A stretch of 46,765 nt of DNA from Elizabethkingia argenteiflava (GTDB lineage Bacteria; Bacteroidota; Bacteroidia; Flavobacteriales; Weeksellaceae). The DNA lies in NCBI RefSeq assembly GCF_009904105.1, contig NZ_JAAABJ010000492.1:1-46765 (forward strand), read 5' to 3'. The notes under the pieces were generated by a model. It saw nothing but the letters and a program-made list of their open reading frames with translations, searched no databases and was not told the origin of the DNA. Each line of letters opens with the position of its first letter. Position 1 is the stretch's first letter. The translations under genes and the position numbers were made by a program. Positions 16,108 through 25,630 of this stretch are shown here, piece by piece.

Positions 16108-17484
16108 CTAATGTCCTACAGCCATAACATCCTCTGGCTTATGCTTGTGCCTGAAGAAAACAGCAAATAAGACTGCAATAACAAGGGCATAGAGAGCAAA
16201 GGCAATCCAAATTCCGGTCCATTCATGCACCACAATAGGTCGGGAGAGCATGCCGTTAGCCAAAATATCTATTTTTTTTTCGGATAAAATTCTTATAAAA
16301 TACTTGTTGTCAATACTTGTTTCGAGATACCCGGAAAGATCCGCCGCATTGGTATAACTATGGGTGAAGAACTTATCGCTAAGGCGTCCTGAAGTGAAGC
16401 TTCCCAATACGGCTCCAAAGCCATTGGTCATCATCATAAATAAACCTTGAGCTGAAGATCGGATTTTCGCATCTGTATTGGTTTCAATAAACAAAGAACC
16501 CGAAATATTAAAGAAATCGAAAGCCATACCATAAATAATACAAGATAAGATAATCATCCATAATCCTGAGGTGGGATTCCCTAAACCTAATAATCCGAAG
16601 CGAAGCACCCATGCCAGCATGGATATTAACATCACTTTTTTAATACCATACTTCCTTAAGAAAAAAGGAATGGCTAGGATAAAAAGCGTTTCAGAAACCT
16701 GAGAAATAGACAATATGATAGTGGAATATCTCACCACGAAGGACTCTGCAAATTTTGGAAAATATTTAAACTCATCTAAAAAAACATCCCCATATGCATT
16801 GGTTAATTGCAATGCGCCGCCCAGGAACATAGAGAATATAAAAAATAGGGCTATTTTATAATTTGCAAACAGCTTAAAGGCATCCAATCCAAGGATCTGA
16901 AAGAGATTGGCATTTTTATTTTGTAATTTTTGAGGGGGACATTTGGGTAATAAAAAAGCATAAAGCCCTAAACATAAAGCCGATGTACCCGCTATATAGA
17001 ATTGATATTCATTAGATTTACTCCCAGAAAGATTGGTGATCCACATAGCCGTGATAAAGCCAATAGTTCCCCACACTCTTATTGAAGGGAAATCTTTAAC
17101 CACATCTTTATTGTTATTTTTTAAAACGGTATAAGAGATAGAATTACTCAATGCAATAGTAGGCATGTAAAAACACATGGCGATCAGCATAATCCAAAAG
17201 AAACCATCCGGCGTGTTTACCTGAGGTAGGTAGAATAAAGTACAGGCATATAGAATTTGCAAAATCCCGTAAAGACGTTCCGCATTCATCCATCTGTCAG
17301 CAATAATACCTGAAAGTGTCGGCATTAAAATAGAAGCAATCCCCATGGTACCAAAAACTTCTCCAAACGTAGTTAAATCCCATTGCTTGTTTCCTATCCA
17401 ATAATTGCCAAAAGTAATGAGCCAAGCCCCCCACGTAAAAAACTGAAAAAAGTTAAGCAGGGTCAATCGTAGTTTTATATTCAT
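16108..17484 (-). CDS. MFS nucleoside permease (NupG/XapB-like nucleoside:H+ symporter)
   Basis: The 458-residue polytopic protein has about 12 membrane segments. Its N-terminus (LRLTLLNFFQFFTWGAWLIT) and the motif PTLSGIIADRW match the nucleoside:H+ symporter family of the MFS. A long loop around 365-410, including DKFFTHSYTNAADLSGYL, is a feature of Bacteroidota members. The C-terminus ends in a histidine-rich RHKHKPEDV tail. It is transcribed leftward, 32 bases after the DUF151 nuclease gene. Substrate assignment is by family similarity only. Confidence 0.85.
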   Translation of the reverse strand: MNIKLRLTLLNFFQFFTWGAWLITFGNYWIGNKQWDLTTFGEVFGTMGIASILMPTLSGIIADRWMNAERLYGILQILYACTLFYLPQVNTPDGFFWIMLIAMCFYMPTIALSNSISYTVLKNNNKDVVKDFPSIRVWGTIGFITAMWITNLSGSKSNEYQFYIAGTSALCLGLYAFLLPKCPPQKLQNKNANLFQILGLDAFKLFANYKIALFFIFSMFLGGALQLTNAYGDVFLDEFKYFPKFAESFVVRYSTIILSISQVSETLFILAIPFFLRKYGIKKVMLISMLAWVLRFGLLGLGNPTSGLWMIILSCIIYGMAFDFFNISGSLFIETNTDAKIRSSAQGLFMMMTNGFGAVLGSFTSGRLSDKFFTHSYTNAADLSGYLETSIDNKYFIRILSEKKIDILANGMLSRPIVVHEWTGIWIAFALYALVIAVLFAVFFRHKHKPEDVMAVGH

Positions 17485-17516
17485 ATATTTAAATAATGTA
17501 GGTCAAACAGTTGAAA

Positions 17517-18110
17517 TTAGTCAATATTCTTTTTTCTTTTTTTTATTTCCTGTTGTAACTCCAAAGCTGTATCAAAATCTTCTTCAAGAACAGCTTTATC
17601 TAGCATAGCTTGAAGTTCTTCTAACATATAAACTTCATAGCCTTCTTTAATCTCTTCCTCATGGGGTTTTTGATTAGCATTATCTATTTCGGATAATTCT
17701 AGCATAATACCCGCTTCGGTAAGTACTTGTTCCGTAGTATAGATGGGAGCATTGAAACGTACAGCCATAGCTACTGCATCTGAAGTACGGGCATCCAAAA
17801 TAAGTTGCTCGTTTTGGCGATTTTTGAGGATTAAATTAGAAAAAAAGACACCATCAAGAATTTGATAGATAATAATACTTTCGAGTTGATAACCTACAGT
17901 GGTGATAAATTTAGAGAAAAGGTCATGTGTTAAAGGACGAGGGGGCTGAATATCTTTTTCTAAGCCCAGCGAAATAGATTGTGCTTCATAATTACCGATA
18001 ACAACCGGGAGTTTTATACCTGTTTCCTCCTGCTCTAGAATGAGCGCATAAGCCCCCATTTGGGTTTGGCTGTATGAAATACCTCTTATGATGAGTCTCT
18101 TATAATCCAT
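17517..18110 (-). CDS. Bifunctional nuclease family protein (DUF151) with UVR-like tail
   Basis: The protein starts best at the ATG at 18110 (MDYKRLIIRGISYSQ), giving 197 residues; an upstream in-frame start would overlap a terminator. The DUF151 / bifunctional nuclease domain covers about 1-130, with GAYALILEQEE, LPVVIGNYEAQSI and ARTSDAVAMAVRF. The C-terminus (EEDFDTALELQQEIKKRKK) resembles a UVR helix-hairpin motif, a common partner of this domain in Bacteroidota. A plant member was described as having DNase and RNase activity; the bacterial role is unclear. It lies between etfA and the MFS nucleoside permease gene on the same strand. Confidence 0.85.
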   Translation of the reverse strand: MDYKRLIIRGISYSQTQMGAYALILEQEETGIKLPVVIGNYEAQSISLGLEKDIQPPRPLTHDLFSKFITTVGYQLESIIIYQILDGVFFSNLILKNRQNEQLILDARTSDAVAMAVRFNAPIYTTEQVLTEAGIMLELSEIDNANQKPHEEEIKEGYEVYMLEELQAMLDKAVLEEDFDTALELQQEIKKRKKNID

Positions 18111-18119
18111 GGCTACAAA

Positions 18120-18153
18120 TATAAAAACATCGTAGCAATAAGCCACGATGTTT
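18120..18153 (-). terminator. Terminator after the etfBA operon
   Basis: On the minus strand AAACATCGT and ACGATGTTT (18125-18153) form a stem extended inward by a few more pairs around TTATT, followed by TTTTTA. It stands between etfA and the DUF151 gene. Confidence 0.88.
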
Positions 18154-18186
18154 GTATGATTTTAAACAATTTTACTTCAAAATTAA

Positions 18187-19134
18187 TTAGCCTTTAAATG
18201 CTTTTATTTTTTCAGTTAATGCTGGAACCACCTGAAAGGCATCCCCAACCACCCCATAATCAGCGGCTTTAAAGAAGGGTGCTTCAGGATCATTATTAAT
18301 TACGACAATGGTTTTGGAAGCATTCACCCCTGCTAAATGTTGAATAGCTCCTGAAATTCCGACAGCGATATAAAGATTCGGCGATATGGCTTTCCCTGTC
18401 TGTCCAACGTGTTCAGAATGAGGCCTCCAGCCTATATCGGCTACAGGTTTAGAACTCGCAATAGCAGCTCCCAACACTTGTGCTAGCTCCTCAATCATTC
18501 CCCAATTTTCTGGTCCTTTTAGACCTCTGCCAGCAGAAACCACAATTTCTGCCTCTTTGAGATCTAATTTACCCGAAGATTGTTCATGGTTGAGAACTTG
18601 GATATCATCATTGGATATCGAAAGATTTTTAACTTCTTCCACTCCTTCCACCGGAACTTGTTTAATACCAAAGGCATTCTGAGAAACGCTAAGTACTACC
18701 TTAGTATCCTCTGCTTTTGCTTCCATATAAGCTTTACCCGAAAACGCTTTCCTTTTTACCTGAAAAGGTTGTATAGATTCTGGAGCTGCTATAACATTCG
18801 TAATTAAAGAGGCCTCTTTAGAAATCGCCAACATGGGCGCAATAGAAGAGGCATCGGTGGTATGAGGAAAGACAATGATATTGCCATCAAACACCTCACT
18901 CAAAGCTTGCATGTAAGACTTTGCACTGAAATTTTTGAGCGACTCTCCTTTAATATGGATTACTTTATTTGCTCCATACTGGTATAAAATAGCGGAATCA
19001 TCAGTAGGGTTGATACTGATAGCTGTTACCTCATCTCCATTTTTTTCTGCGATTGCTTTAGCATACGAAACCGCTTCAAAAGCTGCTTTTTTGTAAACAC
19101 CATTTATATTTTCTGCATATACGAATATTGCCAT
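18187..19134 (-). CDS. etfA: Electron transfer flavoprotein, alpha subunit
   Basis: EtfA binds FAD and, with EtfB, carries electrons from acyl-CoA dehydrogenases to the respiratory chain. The 315 residues have the N-terminal ETF fold and a C-terminal FAD-binding domain starting near residue 200 (AGRGLKGPENW), with SEHVGQTGKAI and YIAVGISGAIQH for FAD contact. It lies 31 bases after etfB and the pair is closed by a strong terminator. Confidence 0.96.
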   Translation of the reverse strand: MAIFVYAENINGVYKKAAFEAVSYAKAIAEKNGDEVTAISINPTDDSAILYQYGANKVIHIKGESLKNFSAKSYMQALSEVFDGNIIVFPHTTDASSIAPMLAISKEASLITNVIAAPESIQPFQVKRKAFSGKAYMEAKAEDTKVVLSVSQNAFGIKQVPVEGVEEVKNLSISNDDIQVLNHEQSSGKLDLKEAEIVVSAGRGLKGPENWGMIEELAQVLGAAIASSKPVADIGWRPHSEHVGQTGKAISPNLYIAVGISGAIQHLAGVNASKTIVVINNDPEAPFFKAADYGVVGDAFQVVPALTEKIKAFKG

Positions 19135-19165
19135 TTTTGTAGATTTAAAAAGTTAGAAAATAATA

Positions 19166-19912
19166 CTAGATCACTTTTGCTTCTTCATGAAGTAGTTTTA
19201 CCAGCTCGTCTAAATTGTCTTGAGCAACCAGCTTTACAGCTGCTCTCGGTGGAGCGCTATCGAAAGAAACCGCTTCAACTTTAACCTCGGTTGTTGAAGG
19301 TTCTACCACTTGTAATGGCTTGGTTCTGGCAGACATAATCCCTCTCATATTGGGTATAATAAGATCTTTTTCTTCTACTATACCTTTTTGCCCAGCGATA
19401 ACTGCTGGTAATTTTACTGAAATAGTTTCCTTCCCTCCTTCAATTTCTCTAACTGCAGTCGCTGCTCCATCTTTAATTTCTAAGCCTACACAGGCATTTA
19501 CAAAAGGCTGATTTAACAACTGAGCCACCATGCCAGGTACGGCTCCTCCATTATAATCTATAGATTCTCTTCCTGCAAGAATGAGATCATAGCCTCCGTC
19601 TTGGGCTACTTTAGCAATACCTTTTGCAGCTGATAGACTATCTCCCGGTTCTATATTTACTCTCACTGCATCATTTGCTCCAATTGCCAAGCATTTTCTG
19701 ATCACAGATTCTGTTTCTGCTCCTCCTACATTGATTACACTTACTGTAGCACCTAAAGAATTTTGCAAATTTATAGCTTTGGTTAAAGCAAATTCATCAA
19801 GAGGATTAATCACCCATTGAATTCCATTTTTATCGAATGCGGATTTATCCGCCGTGAAGTTTATTTTGGCAGTGGTATCAGGTACACTGCTTATACATAC
19901 TAATATTTTCAT
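19166..19912 (-). CDS. etfB: Electron transfer flavoprotein, beta subunit
   Basis: EtfB forms the heterodimer with EtfA and binds AMP. At 248 residues it is typical. The N-terminus MKILVCISSVPDTTAKI and the segment WVINPLDEFALTKAI are family signatures, as are DLILAGRESIDYNGGAVPGM and the C-terminal IMSARTKPL. It is the first gene of the leftward etfBA pair. Confidence 0.96.
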   Translation of the reverse strand: MKILVCISSVPDTTAKINFTADKSAFDKNGIQWVINPLDEFALTKAINLQNSLGATVSVINVGGAETESVIRKCLAIGANDAVRVNIEPGDSLSAAKGIAKVAQDGGYDLILAGRESIDYNGGAVPGMVAQLLNQPFVNACVGLEIKDGAATAVREIEGGKETISVKLPAVIAGQKGIVEEKDLIIPNMRGIMSARTKPLQVVEPSTTEVKVEAVSFDSAPPRAAVKLVAQDNLDELVKLLHEEAKVI

Positions 19913-19986
19913 AATAGGTATATTGAATTTAGGCTAAGTTAATAAAAAACACTATGCATGCATAATAAAAATATATACATAGCATA

Positions 19987-20703
19987 CTAATTATCATATA
20001 ACTTTGGTAAGGTAGGTCTTATTTCAATTTTTGAGGGCAATACCCTAGGATCCATCTTTATAATATCTACAATTAGTGACCCTATATCTTCTGGCTGAAT
20101 TTTCCAATCATCATCCTGACTGGGTATATTTTCGTTAAAATGGGATTTTACCGATCCTGGCAGTAAGGTGGAAACTTTAATATGATATTTTCTCAGATCC
20201 AACATTGCGGCCTGAGTGAATCCTACCGCTCCAAATTTAGAGGCATTATAACCTGCACCTTGAGCAAAAACATGACTCCCGGCTAAACTAGCAATGGAAA
20301 TAAAATATCCCTTAGATTTTTTCAACAGCTCTACAGATGCTTTTAAGGTATGAAAGACCCCGTTCAGATTGGTGTCTATCATTTCATGCCAAGCTTCAGG
20401 CGAGAGCTCATCTACGGAAGCAAAACGGCCTATACCAGCATTGGAGACCACGAGGTCTACCCCTCCAAAATAATCTTTCACCTGCTGTAAAGCTCTTACT
20501 TCATCTTCAAAATTTCTAACATCGGATTGTAAAGCTAGCATTCTTGAAGTATCCTGACAAAGTTGTTTTGCTGAGACTTCTGCATTTTCTAATTTCCGAC
20601 CGCTAATCGCAACTTTCATCCCAGCCTCTAATAAAACACGAGCGATACCAAAGCCTATGCCTTTTGTGCCACCGGTAATGTACGCAATTTTATTTTTCAA
20701 CAT
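19987..20703 (-). CDS. Short-chain dehydrogenase/reductase
   Basis: This 238-residue Rossmann-fold oxidoreductase has the classical SDR elements: TGGTKGIG (10-17) for cofactor binding, NAG (88-90), the catalytic Ser139 in ISIASLAG, and Tyr152/Lys156 in YNASK. The family fixes NAD(P)(H) chemistry but not the substrate. Its ATG is 10 bases after the stop of the M20 dipeptidase gene, so the two are probably cotranscribed. Confidence 0.92.
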   Translation of the reverse strand: MLKNKIAYITGGTKGIGFGIARVLLEAGMKVAISGRKLENAEVSAKQLCQDTSRMLALQSDVRNFEDEVRALQQVKDYFGGVDLVVSNAGIGRFASVDELSPEAWHEMIDTNLNGVFHTLKASVELLKKSKGYFISIASLAGSHVFAQGAGYNASKFGAVGFTQAAMLDLRKYHIKVSTLLPGSVKSHFNENIPSQDDDWKIQPEDIGSLIVDIIKMDPRVLPSKIEIRPTLPKLYDN

Positions 20704-20713
20704 CTGTTGTAAT

Positions 20714-22102
20714 TTATTTTTTTAATTCTGCATAATATTGAAAAAAATAAGGAATAGACTCGATTCCCTTATAGAAATTAAACAATCCATAATGTTCATT
20801 GGGAGAATGGATGGCATCAGAATCTAATCCAAAGCCCATAAGTACGGATTTACTTCCCAATACCTGCTCAAATAATGAAGTAATAGGAATACTCCCCCCA
20901 CTTCTATAGGGCAATACTTCTGTACCAAAAGCTTTTTCCATAGCCATCTTTGCGGCCTTATATTCGTCCGTATCAATAGGTAAGACATATGGCATTCCTC
21001 CGTGGTGAGGTGTGACTTTTATTGTTACATTTTTAGGCGCTATTTTATGAAAATATCGACTGAATTTTTCAGTAATCTCCTCAGGTGTTTGATAAGGAAC
21101 TAAACGCATAGATATCTTAGCAAATGCTTTGGAAGGAATTACAGTCTTAGCACCTTCACCAATATACCCTCCCCATATACCATTGGCATCTAAAGTAGGT
21201 CTTATAGAAGTTCTCTCCAATGTGGTGTATCCCCTCTCTCCCTCTGTATCTTTTAAACCAATCGATTGCTTGAAGCCCTCGGGATCATCTTTTAATTTAT
21301 TCATTTCTACTCTCTCTTCCGGAGATACCTCTTCTACATTATCATAAAAACCATCGATGGTGATTTTTCCCTCCTCATCTATTAGTTGGGAGATCATTCT
21401 AGATAAAACATGTAAAGGATTGGGAACGGCCCCTCCGTAAAGACCGGAATGTAAGTCTCTATTGGGTCCCTCCACTTCTACTTCTACATAGCTAAGACCT
21501 CTAAGTCCCGTAGTGACAGTAGGTTGTTCTTTAGAGTAAATATGGGTGTCGGAAATAAGAATAACATCGTTTTTTAATTTCTCCTTATTCGCTGTGATCC
21601 AGTCACCGAGACTTACAGATCCTACTTCTTCTTCACCTTCTATAATAAATTTTACGTTACACGGCAAAGTATGGCTTTTTATCATTGCTTCAAAAGCTTT
21701 TACATGCATAAAAAACTGACCTTTATCGTCGGCTGAGCCTCTTGCGAAGACAGCCCCTTCAGGGTGTAAAGGAGTCGTCTTTACTACGGGTTCAAAAGGA
21801 CCACTCTCCCACAACTCCAAAGGATCTGGAGGCTGTACATCATAATGACCATATATTAAAACTGTAGGTAATTTAGGATCGATTATTTTCTCGCCATATA
21901 CTATGGGATAACCCTTGGTATTACAAATTTCGACTTGTTCTGCACCTGCTTCTGTTAAATGTTTTGCCACCATCTCAGCACAAGATAAAACCTCTTTACT
22001 GTAAGCTGGATCGGCGCTGATAGATGCTATTTTTAATAAATCACAAAGTTCATCCAAAAAGCGTTGTTTATGTTCTTGGATGTAATTTTGGGTTTCTGAC
22101 AT
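20714..22102 (-). CDS. M20-family dipeptidase / metallopeptidase
   Basis: The cytosolic zinc peptidase starts best at MSETQNYIQEH (ATG at 22102), giving 462 residues; upstream in-frame codons overlap a terminator. The metal-binding segments of M20 are present: GHYDVQPPD (His86, Asp88), ARGSADDKGQF, EGEEEVGS and a late IHSPNEHYG. The dimerisation insert is in the middle (about 190-350). Related enzymes cleave dipeptides such as carnosine-like substrates; the exact substrate is unknown. It is followed by the SDR gene. Confidence 0.93.
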   Translation of the reverse strand: MSETQNYIQEHKQRFLDELCDLLKIASISADPAYSKEVLSCAEMVAKHLTEAGAEQVEICNTKGYPIVYGEKIIDPKLPTVLIYGHYDVQPPDPLELWESGPFEPVVKTTPLHPEGAVFARGSADDKGQFFMHVKAFEAMIKSHTLPCNVKFIIEGEEEVGSVSLGDWITANKEKLKNDVILISDTHIYSKEQPTVTTGLRGLSYVEVEVEGPNRDLHSGLYGGAVPNPLHVLSRMISQLIDEEGKITIDGFYDNVEEVSPEERVEMNKLKDDPEGFKQSIGLKDTEGERGYTTLERTSIRPTLDANGIWGGYIGEGAKTVIPSKAFAKISMRLVPYQTPEEITEKFSRYFHKIAPKNVTIKVTPHHGGMPYVLPIDTDEYKAAKMAMEKAFGTEVLPYRSGGSIPITSLFEQVLGSKSVLMGFGLDSDAIHSPNEHYGLFNFYKGIESIPYFFQYYAELKK

Positions 22103-22130
22103 AGTATTTTTTAATTTAAGTAAATATAAA

Positions 22131-22160
22131 AAATGCCCTGCAAAAGGCAAGGCATTTTTA
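22131..22160. terminator. Terminator between the lipoprotein and dipeptidase genes
   Basis: AAATGCCCTGC (22131-22141) pairs with GCAAGGCATTT (22147-22157) around an AAAAG loop. T-rich sequence follows on both strands. Confidence 0.85.
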
Positions 22161-22178
22161 TATGCTTTTTAATTTTAA

Positions 22179-22445
22179 TTATTTTTGAGCTTCTACCTGG
22201 CCTGTCACAGCCTGCGCAGAATCGTTGACCGTTTTAGAGTGAGCAGACTGACTGCTGTCTATGGACGGAGCAGGTGTTGTAACCGAATGAGGCCCAAATT
22301 GAGGCTCCTTTTGAGCAGGTATCATATCATCAGAATAACGCTGCACTTCATCGGTAATTTTCACCCTGTTTTTATTACCTCCCTGGGGTAGATTGCACGA
22401 AGCTAAACTCATAATGATTACGGCAGATAGAATATATTTTTTCAT
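22179..22445 (-). CDS. Small lipoprotein of unknown function
   Basis: Starting at the ATG at 22445, the 88-residue protein has a lipoprotein signal MKKYILSAVIIMSLASC with the lipobox cysteine at residue 17. The mature part is short, polar and rich in Ser, Gln, Pro and Thr, with no recognisable domain; it looks disordered. An upstream in-frame extension is unlikely because it would precede the signal peptide. A terminator follows. The function is unknown. Confidence 0.75.
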   Translation of the reverse strand: MKKYILSAVIIMSLASCNLPQGGNKNRVKITDEVQRYSDDMIPAQKEPQFGPHSVTTPAPSIDSSQSAHSKTVNDSAQAVTGQVEAQK

Positions 22446-22513
22446 GTCTTTTTTATTAACGCTGCCAAAATTAATAATTATCGACTTCTGTGGCAAATAA
22501 TGGATAAAGTAAT

Positions 22514-23668
22514 TTAAATTGATTTTAAAATAAGCTTCCTCTGGCGACTTTGGGTAAAAATTAAATACTGATTTCCTCCATCTTTTATCTTATATTTTTT
22601 TTTTATCTGCTCAGGTGTCAAAGGATAGTTCTTTGCAATAATATTAAACCGTTCTCCTTTTTTGATAGCCTTAGCATCGGTAGACACAATTTTTAAAACA
22701 CGGCCTGGAAAATTTTCAATTTTATGGTTAGAAGTATACAACTGAGTATTGGGATGGAGTTTTTCTAACTGGAAATACTCCGAGATAAAATTAAAGGCTC
22801 CCGATTTTAAGAGTGCATTGTTGGGAATATATAAATAGGAGGAAACTTCTCCATAGGAGGCTACTGATGCATGCAAGGCTGAGTAGGGAATTTCTAAATC
22901 GGGATCATTACTTTGCAGATTACAAACCCTTAAAGATAACTCATCATCATAAGCCTTATCTATAACAATGAGCAGTTCTTTGACCTCATTTTTTACCGCT
23001 ATAATATAAATATATGATATCGCTTTCACCTGTGAAATCAGCATCGATATATCCATTAAGGGGGACAATTTTATAAGTATTTTGTCTGAGAATTTAAGCA
23101 ACTCATCTCCGATATTGATAATGTCGGGAGATAAATCTTTTAGAAGAAATTTTTTGTGATTATGCATATCCCTCCTCGCAGGATCCAAATATATCAAAGA
23201 AAACCTCTCGGTATTATTTTGCAAAAAAAAGCTGATTTCCTGATGAAGATAAAGTACGTGGGTCTTATTGAGAATAGACCAATTGTGCTTTACAATATCA
23301 AGTAACTCGCGATTTTGTTCTACAAGAGTAGTTGCTTTAAAATTTTCAGAAAGATAATAAGCATCTATACCATAACCACAGGTGAGATCTAGTAAACTTT
23401 CGCCTCCAAATAAGCTCGCTTTAAAAATGGCCGTAGCCTGAGAGGACGATTGCTCAAGGTTAAGCTGGGGTGGAAAAACAATGCCTTCCTTCAACAGAAA
23501 TGGAAATTTTTTTTCGGCAATACGACATCCTTTTATCTGTTGTGCGATCTGCTGCATACTAATGTCCTCAAAAGGAGAATTCGACAATAATAGCTTCGTC
23601 AGATCCTTGTGAATATTTTCTTTTATAAATTGGCGAACTTCGGGGCGAAAAATCGTAGTAAAATCCAT
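22514..23668 (-). CDS. SAM-dependent methyltransferase with THUMP-like domain
   Basis: The 384-residue protein has a class I methyltransferase core: LLDLTCGYGIDAYYLS is motif I (about 93-108), and SLIYLDPARRD is a motif IV-like DPAR segment. The C-terminal part, ending in GGNQYLIFT, fits the THUMP-like domain found with this methyltransferase in Bacteroidota. Such proteins are presumed nucleic-acid methyltransferases; the target is unknown. It is transcribed leftward toward the lipoprotein gene, 68 bases away. Confidence 0.85.
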   Translation of the reverse strand: MDFTTIFRPEVRQFIKENIHKDLTKLLLSNSPFEDISMQQIAQQIKGCRIAEKKFPFLLKEGIVFPPQLNLEQSSSQATAIFKASLFGGESLLDLTCGYGIDAYYLSENFKATTLVEQNRELLDIVKHNWSILNKTHVLYLHQEISFFLQNNTERFSLIYLDPARRDMHNHKKFLLKDLSPDIINIGDELLKFSDKILIKLSPLMDISMLISQVKAISYIYIIAVKNEVKELLIVIDKAYDDELSLRVCNLQSNDPDLEIPYSALHASVASYGEVSSYLYIPNNALLKSGAFNFISEYFQLEKLHPNTQLYTSNHKIENFPGRVLKIVSTDAKAIKKGERFNIIAKNYPLTPEQIKKKYKIKDGGNQYLIFTQSRQRKLILKSI

Positions 23669-23730
23669 TTTTCAGATGGTTTTAAGGTTTTTATCTTTTT
23701 CAATGAAAACGAAATAAATGCACAGGATTA

Positions 23731-23774
23731 AAAAGAGAAAAGGCTTTAAAATACTAAGCCCTTTCTTTCTCTTT
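23731..23774 (-). terminator. Terminator after the udk-ftsB-like operon
   Basis: On the minus strand an imperfect long stem (AAAGAG...AAGGGCTT with AAGCCTTTTCTCTTT) is followed by TTTTT. It lies downstream of the gene at 23815-24168. Confidence 0.6.
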
Positions 23775-23814
23775 ATACATCAAATCGATGGAAGCACTTT
23801 TCCTAAAAACATGA

Positions 23815-24168
23815 TTATGGCTTTTCCTGACTCTTAATACTATCGACTACTAATATGAAAATCTCTTCATTTTTTTTCTTCATAAAATAGTTTTCACGTG
23901 CAAACCTCTCACGTTCAGATTTATTAAACATGAGTTTCTTATAAATAGCGTCGTTCTTATAATACTCTTTTTTATAATAATCCAACTGCTCTTCATATTT
24001 TCTAATCTCACTATTGAGCTCATTGATGACTAAAAACGAAGTGCTATCAAAAAAGGTCATCCAAATCAAAAAAACAATAATGGTAATCACATATTTATTT
24101 AAAATATACGTACGGAAAAATCTAAATTCTCGAGATGGTTTTTTTATACCTTTAATAAGATGATGCAT
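23815..24168 (-). CDS. FtsB/DivIC-family septum formation initiator
   Basis: The 117-residue protein has one membrane segment (VITIIVFLIWMTFFD, about 27-41), then a coiled coil (about 50-80) and the conserved ERERFARENYFMKK motif of FtsB/DivIC proteins. These connect periplasmic FtsL/FtsQ in the divisome. It starts 2 bases after the udk stop, so it is cotranscribed with udk, a pairing common in Bacteroidota. Confidence 0.88.
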   Translation of the reverse strand: MHHLIKGIKKPSREFRFFRTYILNKYVITIIVFLIWMTFFDSTSFLVINELNSEIRKYEEQLDYYKKEYYKNDAIYKKLMFNKSERERFARENYFMKKKNEEIFILVVDSIKSQEKP

Positions 24169-24170
24169 TT

Positions 24171-24791
24171 TTATACACTTTGTTTCTTTAACGAATTATT
24201 GATTACTGTTGTTAAAAAATCAATGGCTACATTATTATGTCTCATATTTGGAATAATAATATCAGCCTCATTTTTAGAAGGTTCTATAAATTCATTATGC
24301 ATAGGTTTTAGCGTAGTCTGATAACGATGTAACACCTCCTCTAAATCGCGACCTCTTTCCTGAGTATCTCTTTTTATCCTTCTGATAAGCCTTTCGTCTG
24401 AATCTGCATGAACAAAGACTTTAAGATCGAATTCTTTTAATAACTCTTTATTCGTAAGCACTAAAATGCCCTCTACTATTAAAACATTCTTAGGTTCTAT
24501 CAAAATATGGTCTCCGGTACGACTATGGGTAACAAAGGAATAAACAGGTTGATCAATCTCTTTATGATTTTTTAATTTTGTTACATGGTCTAAAAGCAAT
24601 CGGAAATCTATGGATTTTGGATGATCATAATTCAGTTTTTCTCTTTCTGCTAAACTAAGATGTTGATTGTCTAAATAATAATTATCCTGCGAAAGAACAT
24701 TAACCCCTTCAATATTAAGCTTCTGAAGAATTCTGTTAACTACGGTAGTTTTCCCTGATCCTGTACCTCCTGCTATACCTATTACAAGCAT
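24171..24791 (-). CDS. udk: Uridine kinase
   Basis: Udk phosphorylates uridine (and cytidine) in pyrimidine salvage. The 206-residue protein has the P-loop GIAGGTGSGKTT at 5-16, LSQDNYYLD and YDHPKSIDF for nucleoside binding, and RLIRRIKRDTQERGR as the lid region. A perfect -7 element TATCTTTG (24807-24814) lies about 16 bases upstream of the ATG. It heads a two-gene transcript with the FtsB-like protein. Confidence 0.95.
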   Translation of the reverse strand: MLVIGIAGGTGSGKTTVVNRILQKLNIEGVNVLSQDNYYLDNQHLSLAEREKLNYDHPKSIDFRLLLDHVTKLKNHKEIDQPVYSFVTHSRTGDHILIEPKNVLIVEGILVLTNKELLKEFDLKVFVHADSDERLIRRIKRDTQERGRDLEEVLHRYQTTLKPMHNEFIEPSKNEADIIIPNMRHNNVAIDFLTTVINNSLKKQSV

Positions 24792-24986
24792 TTATTTTTA
24801 TTTTGGCAAAGATAAAAAAAATCCTTAAAATTTCTTTATATTTTATCTATAAGCCGTAAAATCAACTCGATAGAATTAAGCTTACCAAAAGTGAAGATTA
24901 AAACTTTTTACTCTTTGTATCAGTATAGATTGCCTTTATTTTTCACCTCTCATATAGAAAAAAATCTTGTACAAAAAGCAGTCTCT

Positions 24987-25574
24987 TTACTCAATATTTA
25001 TCTTATCTCCGGAAATATGAGGAGAAATATTGAGTATATACAAAACTACAGCTTTGACTCGCGCTAGAAATTCACGCGCGTGATTACGATAAAAGCTCTC
25101 TTTGGCATTGATATCTTTGGCATCAAAAGCATAAGCATTCATCTTCTCTTTTCTTGCAATAAATAAGGCTCTGACATTATGAAATCTCTGAGAAACAATA
25201 ATAATATTATGTTCCTGATAAATATATTTACACCTGGATATACTGGTTTGGGTATTAAATCCTCCCGGATCTTCGATAATTGAATATTCCGGAATTCCCC
25301 CGTTATAGATCAAATAATTTTTCATAGCATGAGGCTCATCGTAATTTCGACTTTTCTCTCCGCTTACAATAATTCTCTTTATTTTACCTAGGTTATAAAG
25401 AGCCATTACGGCTTCCAAACGGCTAATAAAATATGGATTGGCTCTACCTTCTCTAGTTTTAGGAGAAGTTCCCAATACCAAGGCACATTTTTGAGTGGGA
25501 ATTTTACTGATTTTTTTAAAAGTCCTCCCTTCAGTGAGGGAAATAACCCAAAAATTCGCTAAAAACATCAGCAA
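24987..25574 (-). CDS. SanA-like / DUF218 protein
   Basis: The DUF218 (YdcF/SanA) fold is indicated by CALVLGTSPKTREGRANPYF, RLEAVMALYNLGKIKRIIVSGE, EPHAMKNYLI and IIIVSQRFHNVRAL. SanA-like proteins are anchored to the inner membrane and affect envelope permeability. The start is uncertain: a TTG at 25574 gives 195 residues and an ATG at 25568 gives 193. The open frame extends to a stop at 25635-25637 and would add GYGIEFIILLMF, completing a membrane anchor, but it holds no ATG. It follows the flavoprotein gene at 25631 on the same strand. Confidence 0.8.
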   Translation of the reverse strand: MLMFLANFWVISLTEGRTFKKISKIPTQKCALVLGTSPKTREGRANPYFISRLEAVMALYNLGKIKRIIVSGEKSRNYDEPHAMKNYLIYNGGIPEYSIIEDPGGFNTQTSISRCKYIYQEHNIIIVSQRFHNVRALFIARKEKMNAYAFDAKDINAKESFYRNHAREFLARVKAVVLYILNISPHISGDKINIE

Positions 25575-25630
25575 AATTATAAATTCTATACCGTAGCCAC
25601 ACGCCTTTACTCCTATGTACAGATTTTTCT